A DNA stretch of 64,000 nucleotides from Charina bottae (Eukaryota; Chordata; Lepidosauria; Squamata; Charinaidae), in NCBI GenBank assembly GCA_023362775.1, contig JALMGJ010000003.1, positions 422,001 through 486,000 on the forward strand, written 5' to 3'. The position numbers and the translations under genes were made by a program. Shown piece by piece: positions 19,037 through 48,692 of this stretch. The notes under the pieces are model-generated. The model was not told the DNA's origin, ran no database searches, and saw nothing but the letters and a program-made list of their open reading frames with translations. The number at the start of each line of letters is the position of its first letter. The first letter of the stretch is position 1.

Positions 19037-22004
19037 TATTTTATAATTCCCAAGGAAGAGAACTCCATAATTAACTTGATAGGAAAGGAGCTGCACCAAG
19101 ACAGCCCTCTCCTTGTTCCTGCCAACCTACTTGACTGTTCTTGTGGCCATTTAAGGAAACTCTGTAGGTGGTCTTAATAACCAGGTACAATCATGCAGGA
19201 AGGCAACCTTTTGGATAATCCTCACCAAAATCGTTTTACTTTAAAGGTCAATACCAGCAGCTTGAATTGAACAAATACACTGAAAACAATACATTTGTAC
19301 AAATTATGGTCATGTAATCAGATCCCCTGGCCCCAACTAACATTGCATAGCTGCATTTCATAGCAGTTGGAAAATTCTGACCCATTTTCAAAGGTATCCC
19401 CATGCAATGCAATAGCAAATAAGAACATATCCAGTGTTATGTGGTTTTTGAAGAATGCACTCCTCAAAAATGTTTCAGAAGTGATTCACACTTTGTCCAA
19501 GCACAGCACTTCTCTGCTATTCAATAAAGCAACCTGACTTTTTATAAGCTTCCATGCAAGCCTGAAAAAAAGTTGTAGCTACGTTAACAGTCACATGGAT
19601 GGGTTAATGGGCTGCAAAAATCCACCCATTAGAAGGCAGCAAAAATATACCCAAAGCTCTTAATTCTTTGCTGTCATCAAGTGATAGCCTGGAGTCTTGC
19701 AGTCCAGCTATGGTAGCCCTAGATTCACCACTACAAAATCTATGAGCTTCATGAGATAAGCCCTTCCTCCCCACAAAGAAGTATGCTACTTCCCTGCTTA
19801 CTTTCTGCTATTGGGTTAAGAATGGATGGCTTTATTTGTCCTAAGATTAGTCATATATGCTTTTCCATGGAGTGCATCTGGTTCCCAGCAGTGTTAAGTC
19901 TTTAGAGATAGTAAGACTGGCCCAGTTTTGGAAGCAGCAGTAGGCTTTGACGGAAGTATCTGGATCCAAATCCAGAAAAATCTGGAGAACTCCCAGGTGA
20001 TGAACTTGTTTCTTCAAGAACAAATGATCACTTCATTATGTCTGACCATCTTTGCCTCACATAGACCATTCCCAAATACCAGCTCAGATCTAAGACACCG
20101 CTCCTGAAAATGCTGAAAAGAAAAAACAGAGTTGCATGCCATCATCGTAGTGATGACACTTCATTGCAATAGGTAGTATGGATTTCACTACAGTACATAG
20201 ATTTCACAGACTCTTATGACATATTGCAACATGGATTCTGTGATACAATCAGAGCATGCCAGGATGGCAGAGCAGAAAGGGATTCAAGTTGTTCATTGGG
20301 GTTTAGACTTTCCACCACCTTCAATAAACTTTTATTTTGCAACTTGGAAACCTTTGGTTCCTTGATAAAACAAGGAACCATCTAAAGATGAAACAAGAGG
20401 AAAGGATGCTTAAGAATAACTCTATCAACAGTTTTGTCCAACTTCCCATTGCAACACACATTCAGACCATCCGCAGAGAAGATAATTTTTTGATATCACT
20501 GGGGTATCCCAGTGGTAGTGAAATTATCAGAAAAAAGCTGTAATTATTACGATTATTTTATTACTTTTCCTCTCCCCAACCTGCAAGTATGTTTTGACCA
20601 ACAACACAGTATTTTCTGTTTTGAATACTGTACTGCAACAGAGGATCCTTTTACCAGAGTAATTAAGTAGCAGAGCAGCACAATTATTTATAGATAGATA
20701 CAATATAGTTGTCCTGGATGCTCAGCCTAGCTATCAATGAATGCTAACAGACATTCATTATATTCTGAAGTACTGTAAAAGCTAGATTTATTAAGAAAGA
20801 TATGAGGTTGGGAAAACATCAGTTTTATCTAAACTACATCTTGGAGGGAGGGAGGACCTTTCCTTAAACCCAGAGACTCATTTCAGTAAGAAGAGGTCAG
20901 CACTAGGACGTCTGTCTTTCACCATCCCCCTAGTGGTCAATATAGGCTCCTAAGGGCAAAGCGATGATGCAATCTCCAACAAGAACTTCCTCCTCCTCCT
21001 GCCTCCCATCTCCTGGGATTTCGGCTCCCCTTCTGAAGTGAAGACACTCTGGTGCTTTGCCCCTGTTCCTCTGCTGCTTTCTGGCTTCTTTGAAGGGTGG
21101 TTTTACTATGCACATGCATGGTAAACCATAATCATGGTTATGATTATTTCTATGCTTACTTTTTTCAACATTCTAGAAAGCAGTTGTAGTAAGGGAAGTG
21201 CAGGGAAGGTAGCAGAACTTAATGCTTCCTGTTGGTCAGCTGGAGGGAAAGACATTGTGGAGAACTACAGCCAGCCTGATTGCTTCTGCGGTTTGCGAGG
21301 AGAGGCTGGAGACCATAAGGAAGGATCCTGTGTGTGTGTGTACTGTACACTCACATATGTGTACGTCTATGTAGAAATGGAGTCAGGTTAAAACAAGTCT
21401 TTTTGAGACAAAGTCCTGTAATCTGTTCCCTTGTCTGTTTGCAGCTTGCCTTGAACTTTCTCCTATGATGTCACTGCACCCATCTGTAGCAATACAGATG
21501 TTTGCTGATTAGCAGATTCCATCTTGTCCTGTCCCAGCAAAATGCCATCATTACTCTTAATGATTAAATGATAATTTAATGATTTAATATTAAATGATAA
21601 TTTAATTATTTAACTTAATTTAATAACAGTTATTCTTAATGCCCTCATAAAATAACAGATTTACAAAGCTTGCCTAATCCCATTGCCTATATCACACATC
21701 ACTTCTTTTTGCAGAAGAGCTTTAATATATTTTCTCCCTCATCCTTCAACTTTGATTTGGTTTTCTGCTGTCATAAACACACACACACACAAACACACAC
21801 AAAGAGTGAAGCCAACTGAGCACAGGTAAGGTCCTTTATTAGGACTTAACTTGTGACAATAAGAGCAGTGAAGCATACTCACTTCTCTGCTCTTATTGTG
21901 TTTGTGCAGGTAGCCAGATGGTGGCCTGTTCAGGATGACTAGGACCAGGGGAGCCCTTGCTGGGCTGCTGTGAGGAATATTCTCAGTATCTGTCAAATAA
22001 AGTT
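19037..22004. other. No gene recognised; short CA repeat
   Basis: Almost 3 kb of unique-looking sequence. The only simple feature is a (CA)-rich run near 21775-21801. Open frames are short and isolated and match nothing I know. Confidence 0.45.
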
Positions 22005-23870
22005 GCTTGACTTCACTCGAAGTTGGATGCCAGCTGGGCAGATCCTATGGAAGTGACTGGGGCACATCAGGGCTCTTTTATCTGGAAAGAATTTGAGACA
22101 GTTACTCCCACGGAGGTGGACAGGGTCCTCAGGGTTGTGAGTTCTGCCACCTGTGTTCCCCTCCTGGTTGGTTAAGGCCTCCTAGGAGATGGCATGTGGT
22201 TGGGTCCAAGAGGTAATTAATGCCTCTTTGAGGGAGCGGGTGGTGCTGCCTGCACTGAAGGAGGCATTGGTACGGCCCCTTCTTAAGAGGCCATCTTTGG
22301 ACCTGACCAGGTTAGACAACTTTAATCCAGTCTTAAACCTTCCCTTCTTAGAGAAGGTTGTTGAGAGGGTGGTAGCTTCAGAGGTCCCTGGATGAAGGCC
22401 ATTTTCAGTCAGGATTTAGGCAGGGCTACAGCACTGAGACAGCATTGGTCGCACTTATGGATGACTTGTGGAGAGCCTGGCACAGGAGTGGTGCATCCAT
22501 CCTGGTCCTCCTGGATCTCTCAGCAGCATTTGTTACCATCAACCACATTATCTTTCTGGGCCAGCTTCAGGTGTTGGGAATAGGAGGTATTGTTTGATGG
22601 TAGTGAGGGGCATGGTGACTCAGCGGGTAAGACGCCAGGTTTGTCGATCGGAAGATCGCAAGTTCGAATCCCTAGCCCCGCGTGACAGAGTGAGCTCCCG
22701 CACTCGCCCCAGCTCTTGCCAACCTAGCAATTCGAAAGCATGCAAATGCAAGTAGATAAATAGGTACCACTTTGCTGGGTAGGTAACAGCGTTCCGCATG
22801 CGTCATGCCGGCCACATGACCGTGGAAGCGTCTTCGGACAACGCTGGCTCTTCGGCTAACAAACAGAGATGAGCACCGGCCCCTAGAGTCGGACACGACT
22901 GCACAAATGTGCGGGGGGAACCTTTACCTTTTTAGTGAGGGGCACTGTTTTTCTCCTCCTTCCTCTATGGCAGGTTCCAGTTGGTGTTGGGGGGGGCAAG
23001 AGATCAAGTCTAGGCCACTGCAATACAGGGTGCCTCAGGGCTCGGGTCTTTCACCCCTCCTCTTTAACATCTACATGAGATCGCTAGGAGAGGTCATCTG
23101 ACAGCATGGAATGTGATATCACCAGTACACTGATGATGCCCAGTTACATATCTCCACCTCTGGCCAACCAAGTGACACTGTCCCAGTGTTGGCCAAGTGC
23201 CTGGAGGCTGTAAGGGTTTGGATGGGGAGGAATTGGCTTTGTTCAACCCTTGCTCTGAGTTTTTAGTCCCCTGGTTCAGGTGAAATATCAGCTTTGACTC
23301 TTGCCAGGGTTGTACTCCACTGGACGGAGCTAGTGCACAATTTGGGAGTCCCCCTGGACTTGCAGCTCCTGCTTGAAGAGCAGGTGGCAGCCGTGGCTAG
23401 GGGGGCCTTTGCACAGATTCATCTTGTGTACCAATCATGCCCATTCCTGGACCTGAAGGCCTTGTCCATGGTCACTTATGCCCTGGTCACATCCTAGTTG
23501 GATCACTGCAATGTGCTGTACATGGGGCTGGCCTTGAAGACCATCTGGAAATTACAGCTGGTCCAGAATGAGGCAGCATGTACAGTTTACCCATTTTATA
23601 CCACTGCTGTGTGAGCTGCACTGGCTTCCAGATTCTTTCCAGGGTGATTCAGGGTGTGGGTTATCACCTGAATGACACAGGGCTAGGTTGTCTGCAGGAC
23701 CGCCTCTCCCTGAAGGTATCCGCCTGTTCCACTAGGTCTGACAGGGTGGGCATGCTCCAGGTCTCTTCCCTTAAATTTTGCCATCTAGCGGGGCCTAGGC
23801 AGTAGCCTTCTTAGTGGTGACCCCAGACCCCAGACTCTTTGGTACAACCTTCCCCATCCTCAGGCAAAAT
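22005..23870 (+). mobile_element. CR1/L3-like LINE fragment with nested SINE
   Basis: Degenerate reverse transcriptase: LDNFNPVLNLPFLEKVVERVV near 22300, VLLDLSAAF-like sequence near 22500 (motif A), YRVPQGSGLSPLLFNIYM at about 23020 (motif B), then LGVPLDLQLLLEEQV near 23350. Many stops and frame changes. The same protein end is better preserved at 49584-50300. A SINE splits the copy at 22613-22932. The 3' tail with the accgcccagag box is not preserved. Confidence 0.8.
22613..22932 (+). mobile_element. Sauria-type SINE, complete, nested in LINE
   Basis: Flanked by a perfect 12-bp duplication, tagtgaggggca (22601-22612 and 22933-22944). It has the tRNA-like A box (gactcagcgggtaagacgcc), the B box (agttcgaatccc), the central gcatgcaaatgcaagtagat, and the 3' gagtcggacacgactg hairpin with an accttt tail. 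The 3' hairpin resembles the Bov-B 3' end, consistent with mobilisation by that LINE. Confidence 0.9.
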
Positions 23871-24431
23871 ATATCTAACTAGGAATACAAGGCAACAATT
23901 TTGTGACAGAAGTGTGTGTGTGGATACTTATCTATACTCCCTGAAACCCAGCCTCATTTATCTTCCCTTGAGGATCTGGCAAAGTCATCCTTAGTAATTG
24001 TAGCATGCAGTAAATACCTACTCAAGCAATAGTTTTGCAGGACTAGGTGACGTTGGCTACAGTGTCAAGGGATGATCTCCCTGTTCTTCTTCTAATATGA
24101 TACTGTATTCAGACCTCATATCGGTAATAAACTTTGGTTCTTTGAACAAATAAGATTAATGGACAAAATTTTGACATCGGAAATGACATAATTTAGAAAA
24201 CATAAGGTAATCACTAACCTACTATTGACCTCAAAGTAATCATTCTCTTGCAAAGGAGGTTCAGTGGGTGGCTCCAAAATAAAATCCCATTACTCTTGGC
24301 CTAAATAAAGACAAAGATTTACTATCTCGTGAAAATTCATAATGACTCTAAGGTGCCTGTGTCATGATTTTGTTGTGGATAGTTATATTCATATTTTTAT
24401 ACTATTACGTTTTAACTGAATTATTGCAGAC
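23871..24431. other. No feature recognised
   Basis: AT-rich sequence between two retroelement insertions. Confidence 0.4.
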
Positions 24432-24445
24432 TATACTTTTTTGCA

Positions 24446-24769
24446 GGGGGCGCGATGGCTCAGTGGGTAAGACGCCAGGCTTGTCGATCGGAAGATCGCA
24501 AGTTCAGAGGTTCGAGACCTGAGTGCCGCGTGTCGGAGTGAGCTCCCGCACTCACCCCAGCTCTTGCCAACCTAGCAATTCGAAAGCATGCAAATGCAGG
24601 TAGATAAATAGGTACCACTTCGGTGGGAAGGTAACAGCGTTCCCCGCGCGTCATGCCAGCCACATGACCACAGAAGCGTCTTCGGACAATGCTGGCTCTT
24701 TGGCTAACAAACGGAGATGAGCACCGGCCCCTAGAGTCAGACACGACTGTGTGGGGGAACCTTTACCTT
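24446..24769 (+). mobile_element. Sauria-type SINE, complete
   Basis: Perfect 14-bp duplication, tatacttttttgca (24432-24445 and 24770-24783). Head reads ggggcgcgatggctcagtgg; the B-box region reads gaggttcgagacc. The tail is a single aacctttacctt. Confidence 0.9.
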
Positions 24770-24783
24770 TATACTTTTTTGCA

Positions 24784-25463
24784 CACTGTAACAATTCAAC
24801 CTCATGGATTGCTATTTTTTTGTCTCCCATGCGTTCATTTACACCTTCCAAGTGAGGATAGTGCTGCATGCCTCTGATGACACAGATTCTAGTCCATGAA
24901 AGCTTATTCCATCCTACCCTACTGCCATGTGTTGAAGGCTTCCAAGTGCCCTTCCCAAACTTGTGCCCTTTCCTTTACCATGTACAGCTGTGTTCCTAAT
25001 CTCCCTTCCCGTTCTGGCTTAAAGCCATGCAGATAAGGTTTTCAAGGCTCTTGCCTAACCCATTTGTTCCTGCCCTTGTGAGGTACAGCCCATTTCTGCC
25101 CATACTGGTGATGCAGGCCATGGTCTAGGAATCAAAATCTTTCTTGATGACACCATTTTCTTAGCCAGTTGTTCAATTCCAGGATCCTGCTTTTTCTTTT
25201 TTTCCCATGCCTATTAATGGAAAGGACGGATAAAACACTGCTTGCATCCCCAGCTCTTTCCCCTTCTTATCAGGGCTTTATAGTTGCTTGTAACCTTTTG
25301 ACGTATTTTTCTTCTTCAGACAGTATAGTATTTTGTCCCCATGTGTATCAGCAGAAAAGGGTCAGGATCAGTGATGAGTCTAGATAAGTTTTGCACCATG
25401 TCCTGGATATGTGCATCAGGAAAACAGAATGCTTCATTGTAATAGCTTGTCCAGTCCACACAC
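24784..25463. other. No feature recognised
   Basis: Unique-looking sequence, no coherent reading frame. Confidence 0.4.
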
Positions 25464-25465
25464 TA

Positions 25466-25871
25466 CAGGTAGTCCTCACTTAATGACCATTCGTTTAGTG
25501 ACAGTTCAGACTTACGATGGTGCTGAAAAAACAACTTATGACCAGTCCTCACACGACCATCGTGGCATCACCGCGGTCACATGATCACAATTCAGGAGCT
25601 TGGCAACCAGTTTGCATTTATTACCATCACAGTGTCCTATGGTCATGTGATCACCATTTTCAACTTTCCCAGCTGGCTTCTGGCAAGCAAAATCAATGAG
25701 GAACTGCGTGATTCACTTAATGACCATGTGGTTCGCTTAATGCCCGTGGTGATTTGTTAAAGAACCACCACAAAAAAAGGACATAAAATCGGGTCAGATT
25801 CTCTTAATGACCACTTCACTTAGCAACCAAAATTCCGGTCCCAATTGTGGTTGTTAAGCGAGGACTACCTG
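25466..25871. mobile_element. Tigger-like (TcMar) non-autonomous element
   Basis: Terminal inverted repeats caggtagtcctcacttaatg and the matching gttaagcgaggactacctg, flanked by TA on both sides. No transposase. Related copies are at 36653 and 45870. The cagNNgtcc terminus and TA target are Tigger/pogo habits; the subfamily is inferred. Confidence 0.75.
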
Positions 25872-27258
25872 TACTGCTTCTGACCCCTGTGACAGTCAAT
25901 CTTGCAGAATTATTATTCTTTTCCTCCTCCTTGGTGAAGAACTTGATTTTATTAATCCCTGGAGATTTGAGAGTCCCTTCCGTTTTCTGGAGAGATTGAA
26001 ATTATCTGAACTCTCTCACCTCCCTCACAAAACTTCTTTGTTCCTGTTTATTCTTCTCTTTGCTCACGTTGGTCACAGCCCTGGACTGTCTTCTTTCTAG
26101 AGAGGGCTGGCTCAGACGGAACAGCTAGTTAAGGAATGGAACTAAGCTTTGATCACTTAATCAGTAAATAGGATCCTTTTCCCCAAACCATATACTCAGC
26201 AAACAAAGCATAGATGCCCCCAACTAAAAAAACTCTACAGCCCCTGGCCAAAAAAACCCTTCCCCAAACTCAGCAGTTCACCAGCATCCTTATAAAACTC
26301 CCCTGCTGCTGTTTGCTCTCCTGTTTGCTGGCTCTGGTCATGGGCTCCCAGCTGCTACCTGTCCCATTTTAAAGACTGCTGCAGGTTGAGCCTTAGAATA
26401 CTCCAGCAAACATTCTTGTGAGAAAGAAAAGCAATATTGATAAAAAATCTTTAAAAAAAAGATAACAGGTTAATCAATAGGGACCAAACTGGCTGTAAGG
26501 TCTGTCCAGCATCTGGCAGACTGAATTCCACAGACATTGAATTTTCTATTTTACCAAATTTAATGGTTATTAAGAATTGCTGTAGCTTTTGAATTTGATA
26601 TTATAAGAAAAAATAATTGACAGTCACATGAAAATTGAACAACAATTGGTATTATTCCTTTCTGTGATTCAGTGGAAAAAAAAACTTTGAAAATCACTAG
26701 ATGATAAGTCAGCTGGTAGTAATGCCAATTTATTTATTTATGCTATACTCATTTATTTAAATCCCTATAAAAATAGATAGGGATAAAAAAGTAGTAACTA
26801 TGTCTAAGATTTTACATTTTTTTGCTTGAATGGATTTTCAGGAAAAAAAATAAACTACATATACATTGCATTTGAAATTCTTCCCCCATCTTTCTGATTA
26901 GAATGCAATTTCTTGTTGTGTTTTTATTTTTTCCACTGCTTTTCTCATTTTCAGGTTTGACCAATCAAACCTTGCAAAAACAAACATAATCAAAAATATG
27001 TTTGGCTTAATTTCTTATGTCTTCTTATTCACTCACACTGGAAAATGCCAGGAAATCATGCCTGCTCAGGGCATATTTTGGCAATATGTGGATATCATTG
27101 ATCAACTGATATGGTATTCTAGTGTGGTTATTTCCACCTTCAACATTACTTAGGAACTAGATGATTGAGAAAGATTAAGAGACCCAAGTCCCAGATTTTT
27201 CTGCTTATTAGAACAGACACCTGAAATGTATACAACTTAATCTAAATTTACCCTCCAG
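25872..27258. other. No feature recognised
   Basis: AT-rich unique-looking sequence of about 1.4 kb, no gene or repeat signature. Confidence 0.4.
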
Positions 27259-27275
27259 TTTGTGCCTGGGTTTTT

Positions 27276-27571
27276 AAGGGGCATGGTGGCTCAGTGGGTA
27301 AGATGCCAGGCTTGTCGATCGCAAGTTCGGAGGTTCGAATCCCTAGCCCTGCGTGCGGAGTGAGCTCCCGCACTCACCCCAGCTCTTGCCAACCTAGCAA
27401 TTTGAAAGCATGCAAATGCAAGTAGATGAATAGGTACCACTTCGGTGGGTAGGTAATAGCGTTCCTCGCGCGTCATGTGGCCACATGACCGTGGAAGCGT
27501 CTTTGGACAAGCTGGCTCTTCAGCTAACAAATGGAGATGAGTACTGGCCCCTAGAGTCGGACACCTTTTTA
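27276..27571 (+). mobile_element. Sauria-type SINE, complete but short-tailed
   Basis: Perfect 15-bp duplication, tttgtgcctgggttt (27259-27273 and 27572-27586). The head reads gcatggtggctcagtgggta, the B box ggttcgaatccc. The 3' hairpin is cut short (gtcggacacc then t-rich). Confidence 0.88.
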
Positions 27572-27984
27572 TTTGTGCCTGGGTTTACACAGCATATTTA
27601 CAAGTACTTGACTAAGCTTGCTATCTTATACAAACCCAGTCAAAAATATGTTAATTTACGGCTCAATGTGTTGGGTGAACCCAAGCATTCAATATATCAG
27701 TATCCAATGGGTAACTGATACATCAACCAGGAAAAATACAGTTGGAAGGGAATGTAAATGTCAACTTGGCCCATCTTCTCCTTGGTGCAAGATAGAGGTG
27801 AAAGATTCTTCCTTATCCCTCTTGTCCACACATGGTTTGGTTGGTTTTGTAGCACTGAAACAAAATACTGTTCAGGAGTGCTGTTCCTCTGTTGTGAGAA
27901 TGAGCAAAAAAGCAGGGAGAGAAAAAGACTACATAGCCATCCAGCTTCAAGAAACAGTATAAAAGTATATTATTAACATCTTTC

Positions 27985-28103
27985 TATTTGGATTTTGTAT
28001 GTATTTTATTGATGTTGTAATTTTATATTTTTAACTTGTTTTATTGTGAACCGCCCAGAGTTCCCTGGTTGGAGGAGATGGGTGGTAATACAAATTTTAA
28101 TAA

Positions 28104-28134
<31 letters not shown>

Positions 28135-28135
28135 A
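27985..28135 (+). mobile_element. CR1/L3-like LINE 3' tail
   Basis: Contains gaaccgcccagagttccc, a ggagatgggtggtaatacaa block and an (aaat)n tail at about 28099-28135, as in the other 3' ends of this family. No coding part. Sequence from 27587 to 27984 and 28136 to 28780 shows nothing else. Confidence 0.75.
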
Positions 28136-28779
28136 TATAATATAATACAAATTAAGTAATATCTTAACTATTTTTAATCACTTTATAGCTTGAGTAAACA
28201 CAGAAAACATTTAGCACAACATATTAAAGCAAAATCTTTCAGTTCTTAGAATATGCAGATCAATAGTTTTGGACTTTCTCTCAATTGCCCATTTCATTTG
28301 AGTGGAATTTTTCCAGACGTACCAATGGAGATGGTTAGAGAACCTTTAGAAGTACTCAGACACTTTAACTAGATTTTAGAGTAAACAGTCCACAACTGTT
28401 TTAAACTTCACTTTTAAGAAGCCACAAACTCTGGTGCTCCCCTGTAAAGTTCTGGACATGCATGTGAGAGGCAGAGAGCGCAAGCAGGTGAGGCTTCCTA
28501 TTCTTCCCACAGTAATAATTATTTATTTGTGGTTATTGATTGGCTGCATTTATATCCTGCCACAATCCAACGACTTTGGCGACTTTCATGATCATTTTTG
28601 CAGGTATCAGTGATATCACCAGGGGAAGCTTAGAAAGGAGACTTTGAAAGGAGTTAAACAGGAATATCGCGGGAGAGAAACTCTTACAGCCACAGCGACT
28701 GTAGGGTTTCAGAGGCACGAGCGGAGACCACACCTGTAGCGTGCAGACGCTACTAGTCTGAACGGATAGACTTCCAGCA

Positions 28780-29352
28780 AGAAGCATCGACAGATTCTTG
28801 CTGACGTGGTAGTAACTGATTTTTGCTGACGTAACGCAAACACGTGTTGTTCCCTTCGGATGAATGCCAAGTCTCGTTTGTGTGGCGCAGCGTGCCTTAC
28901 ACCCGAGAATGAGCGCCACACGCGGGCCCATCGCGGCAGAGTCCTCCTCCCCTCTTCCAGCTGCATCCCTTTCCGCTCCAAGCGCGCACTGGGGCAACCG
29001 GGGTGTCCCCGAAATGCACCTAGGGCACCTCAAGACAAGGAAGGGGCAAACTAGATAGTGGCCGGGCCGCCTTGCTTTTGTCAACACGGCACAACAGCGG
29101 TGGAAGAATGAAGCCAAGGGATTTGTGCTGGTGCAGGGAAAATTCCGCGGGAGGGGAGGGGCGGAGTGGAGGTTACGGGTGGTGAGGAAAAGGGGGAGGA
29201 GGTGGGACCTTGACACTCCGCTCCAATAGAACGAAGGGCGAGCGAGTCTTTATCACGCGCTGCGAAGCAGTTCTCTCCCTCTTTCGCCTGCAAGAGCTCC
29301 GAGAAGCAGCTGCGCCCCCCCCCCCGCGAAGAAGCCAAGAGGCGAAGCTACG
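28780..29352 (+). promoter_or_regulatory. PHGDH: PHGDH promoter and CpG island
   Basis: GC-rich, CpG-rich sequence directly upstream of the start codon. Sites that can be read: two CRE/ATF-like cores TGACGT (28802-28807 and TGACGTAA at 28827-28834), a CACGTG E-box (28841-28846), a GGGGCGG Sp1-type box (29158-29164), a CCAAT box (29223-29227) and a C-run just before the coding start. No TATA box at a sensible distance. Mammalian PHGDH is known to respond to ATF4 and MYC, which fits CRE-like and E-box sites, but function here is inferred. The transcription start is not determinable from sequence alone. Confidence 0.65.
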
Positions 29353-46772
<17,420 letters not shown>

Positions 46773-46832
46773 GTTCTGGTGAAGAACCTGACAGGGCCCA
46801 CAACTTTCTGTAATGTGAATCTTATATATCTA

Positions 46833-46838
46833 ATTAAA
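46833..46838 (+). promoter_or_regulatory. PHGDH: PHGDH polyadenylation signal candidate
   Basis: ATTAAA 61 bp after the stop codon, followed by an A-rich stretch. The only good signal close behind the last exon; gives a very short 3' UTR. Confidence 0.6.
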
Positions 46839-47056
46839 AATAATGCAAAAACTATCTAATGCATCTTTGCTTTATGTCATTTGTTGTGCCTGTGTGGGCT
46901 AAACCTGAAAATGTATTTCAGTATGAGAGGTGAAATCGTCTACTTCTGCATATTGTATTGTCCAAGATGACTTCATGACAACTTATCATTGATATAAAAT
47001 TTCCAACCTGGCTCCTACTTACAAAGAAAACAGAACATGCAGCTCTATTATACAGT

Positions 47057-48692
47057 ATATAAGCTGCTCAAAAAAATAAAGGGAACACTGAAATAAGACA
47101 TCCTAGATCTGAATGAATGAAATATTCGTATTAATTACTTTGTTCATTACATAGTTGAATGTGCTGACAACAAAATCACACAAAAAGCAATGGAAATCAA
47201 ATGTAAGCAACCCCTGGAGGTCTGGATGTGGAGTTACACTCAAAAATTAAAGTGGAAAAGAACACTACAGGCTGATCCAACGTTGATGTAATGTCCTTAA
47301 AACAAGTCAAAATGAGGCTCAGTAGTGTGTGTGGCCTCCACGTGCCTGTATGACCTCCCTACAACGCCTGGGCATGCTCCTGATGAGGTGGCAGATGACC
47401 ATCCTGAGGGATCTCCTCATGCTCCTGATGAGGTGGCGGATGACCATCCTGAGGGATCTCCTCCCACACCTGGACTAAAGCATCCCCCAACTCCTGGACA
47501 GTCTGTGGTGCAACGTGGCATTGGTGGATGGAGCAAGACATGATGTCCCAGATGTGCTCAATTGGATTCAGGTCTGGGGAACGGGCGGGCCAATCCATAG
47601 CATCAATGCCTTCGTCTTGCAGGAACTGCTGGCACACTCCAGCCACATGAGGTCTAGCATTGTCTTGCATTAGGAGGAACCCAGGGCCAACCGCACCAGC
47701 ATATGGTCTCACAAGGGGTCTGAGGATCTCATCTCGGTACCTAATGGCAGTCAGGCTACCTCTGGCGAGCACATGGAGGGCTGTGCGGCCCCCTAAAGAA
47801 ATGCCACCCCACCCCATTACTGACCCACTGCCAAACCGGTCATGCTAGAGGATGTTGCAGGCAGCAGAATGTTCTCCACGGCGTCTCCAGACCCTGTCAC
47901 GTCTGTCACATGTGCTCAGTGTGAACCTGCTTTCATCTGTGAAGAACACAGGGCGCCGGTGGCAAAGTTGCCAATCTTGTGTTCTCTGGCAAATGCCAAA
48001 CGTCCTGCACGGTGTTGGGCTGTAAGCACAACCCCCACCTGTGGACGTCGGGCCCTCATACCACCCTCATGGAGTCTGTTTCTGACCGTTTGAGCAGCCA
48101 CACCCACATTAGTGGCCCACTGGAGGTCATTTTGCAGGGCTCTGGCAGTGCTCCTCCTGTCCCTCCTTGCACAAAGGCGGAGGTAGCGGTCCTGCTGCTG
48201 GGTTGTTGCCCTCCTACGGCCGCCTCCACGTCTCCTGATGTACTGGCCTGTCTCCTGGTAGCACCTCCATGCTCTGGACACTACGCTGACAGACACAGCA
48301 AACCTTCTTGCCACAGCTCGCATTGATGTGCCATCCTGGATGAGCTGCACTACCTGAGCCACTTGTGTGGGTTGTAGACTCCGTCTCATGCTACCACTAG
48401 AGTGGAAGCACCGCCAGCATTCAAAAGTGACCAAACCATCAGCCAGAAAGCATAGGAACTGAGAAGTGGTCTGTGGTCACCACCTGCAGATCCACTCCTT
48501 TATTGGGGATGTCTTGCTAACTGCCTATGCTTTCTGCCTGTTGTCTATTCCATGTGCACAACAGCATGTGAAATTGATTGTCAATCAGTGTTGCTACCTA
48601 AGTGGACAGTTTGATTTCACAGAAGTGTGATTGACTTGGACTTACATTGTGTTGTTTCAGTGTTCCCTTTATTTTTTTGAGCAGTGTATATC
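47057..48692 (-). mobile_element. Tc1-like DNA transposon, nearly complete
   Basis: About 1.64 kb with terminal inverted repeats: ctgctcaaaaaaataaaggg on the left and its complement on the right (48660-48687), both followed inward by aacactgaaa. Bounded by TA-rich target sequence. It contains a degenerate transposase on the - strand. The near identity of the termini and the limited damage suggest relatively recent activity. Confidence 0.9.
47359..48434 (-). pseudogene. Tc1-family transposase, disrupted
   Basis: The N-terminal part (48434 downward) holds the helix-turn-helix region with [20 protein letters not shown] and [13 protein letters not shown]. The catalytic part reads FFTDESRF (first Asp), MQDNARPHVAG (second Asp) and WPARSPDLNPIEHIWD (Glu), a DD34E pattern. 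Disruptions: a frame change at about 47990, a premature TAG near 47850, and an in-frame 45-bp tandem duplication near the C-terminus (47373-47417 and 47418-47462). Not functional as it stands. Confidence 0.88.

Noticed and set aside
22613..22932. tRNA-like A and B boxes at eight loci
   Set aside because: They belong to heads of SINEs with 3' hairpins, tails and target duplications, not to functional tRNA genes; no complete cloverleaf with acceptor stem was found.
28533..29216. 227-codon open frame on the - strand across the PHGDH promoter
   Set aside because: No recognisable domain, composition-driven, and it overlaps promoter sequence; a divergent non-coding transcript is possible but not shown.
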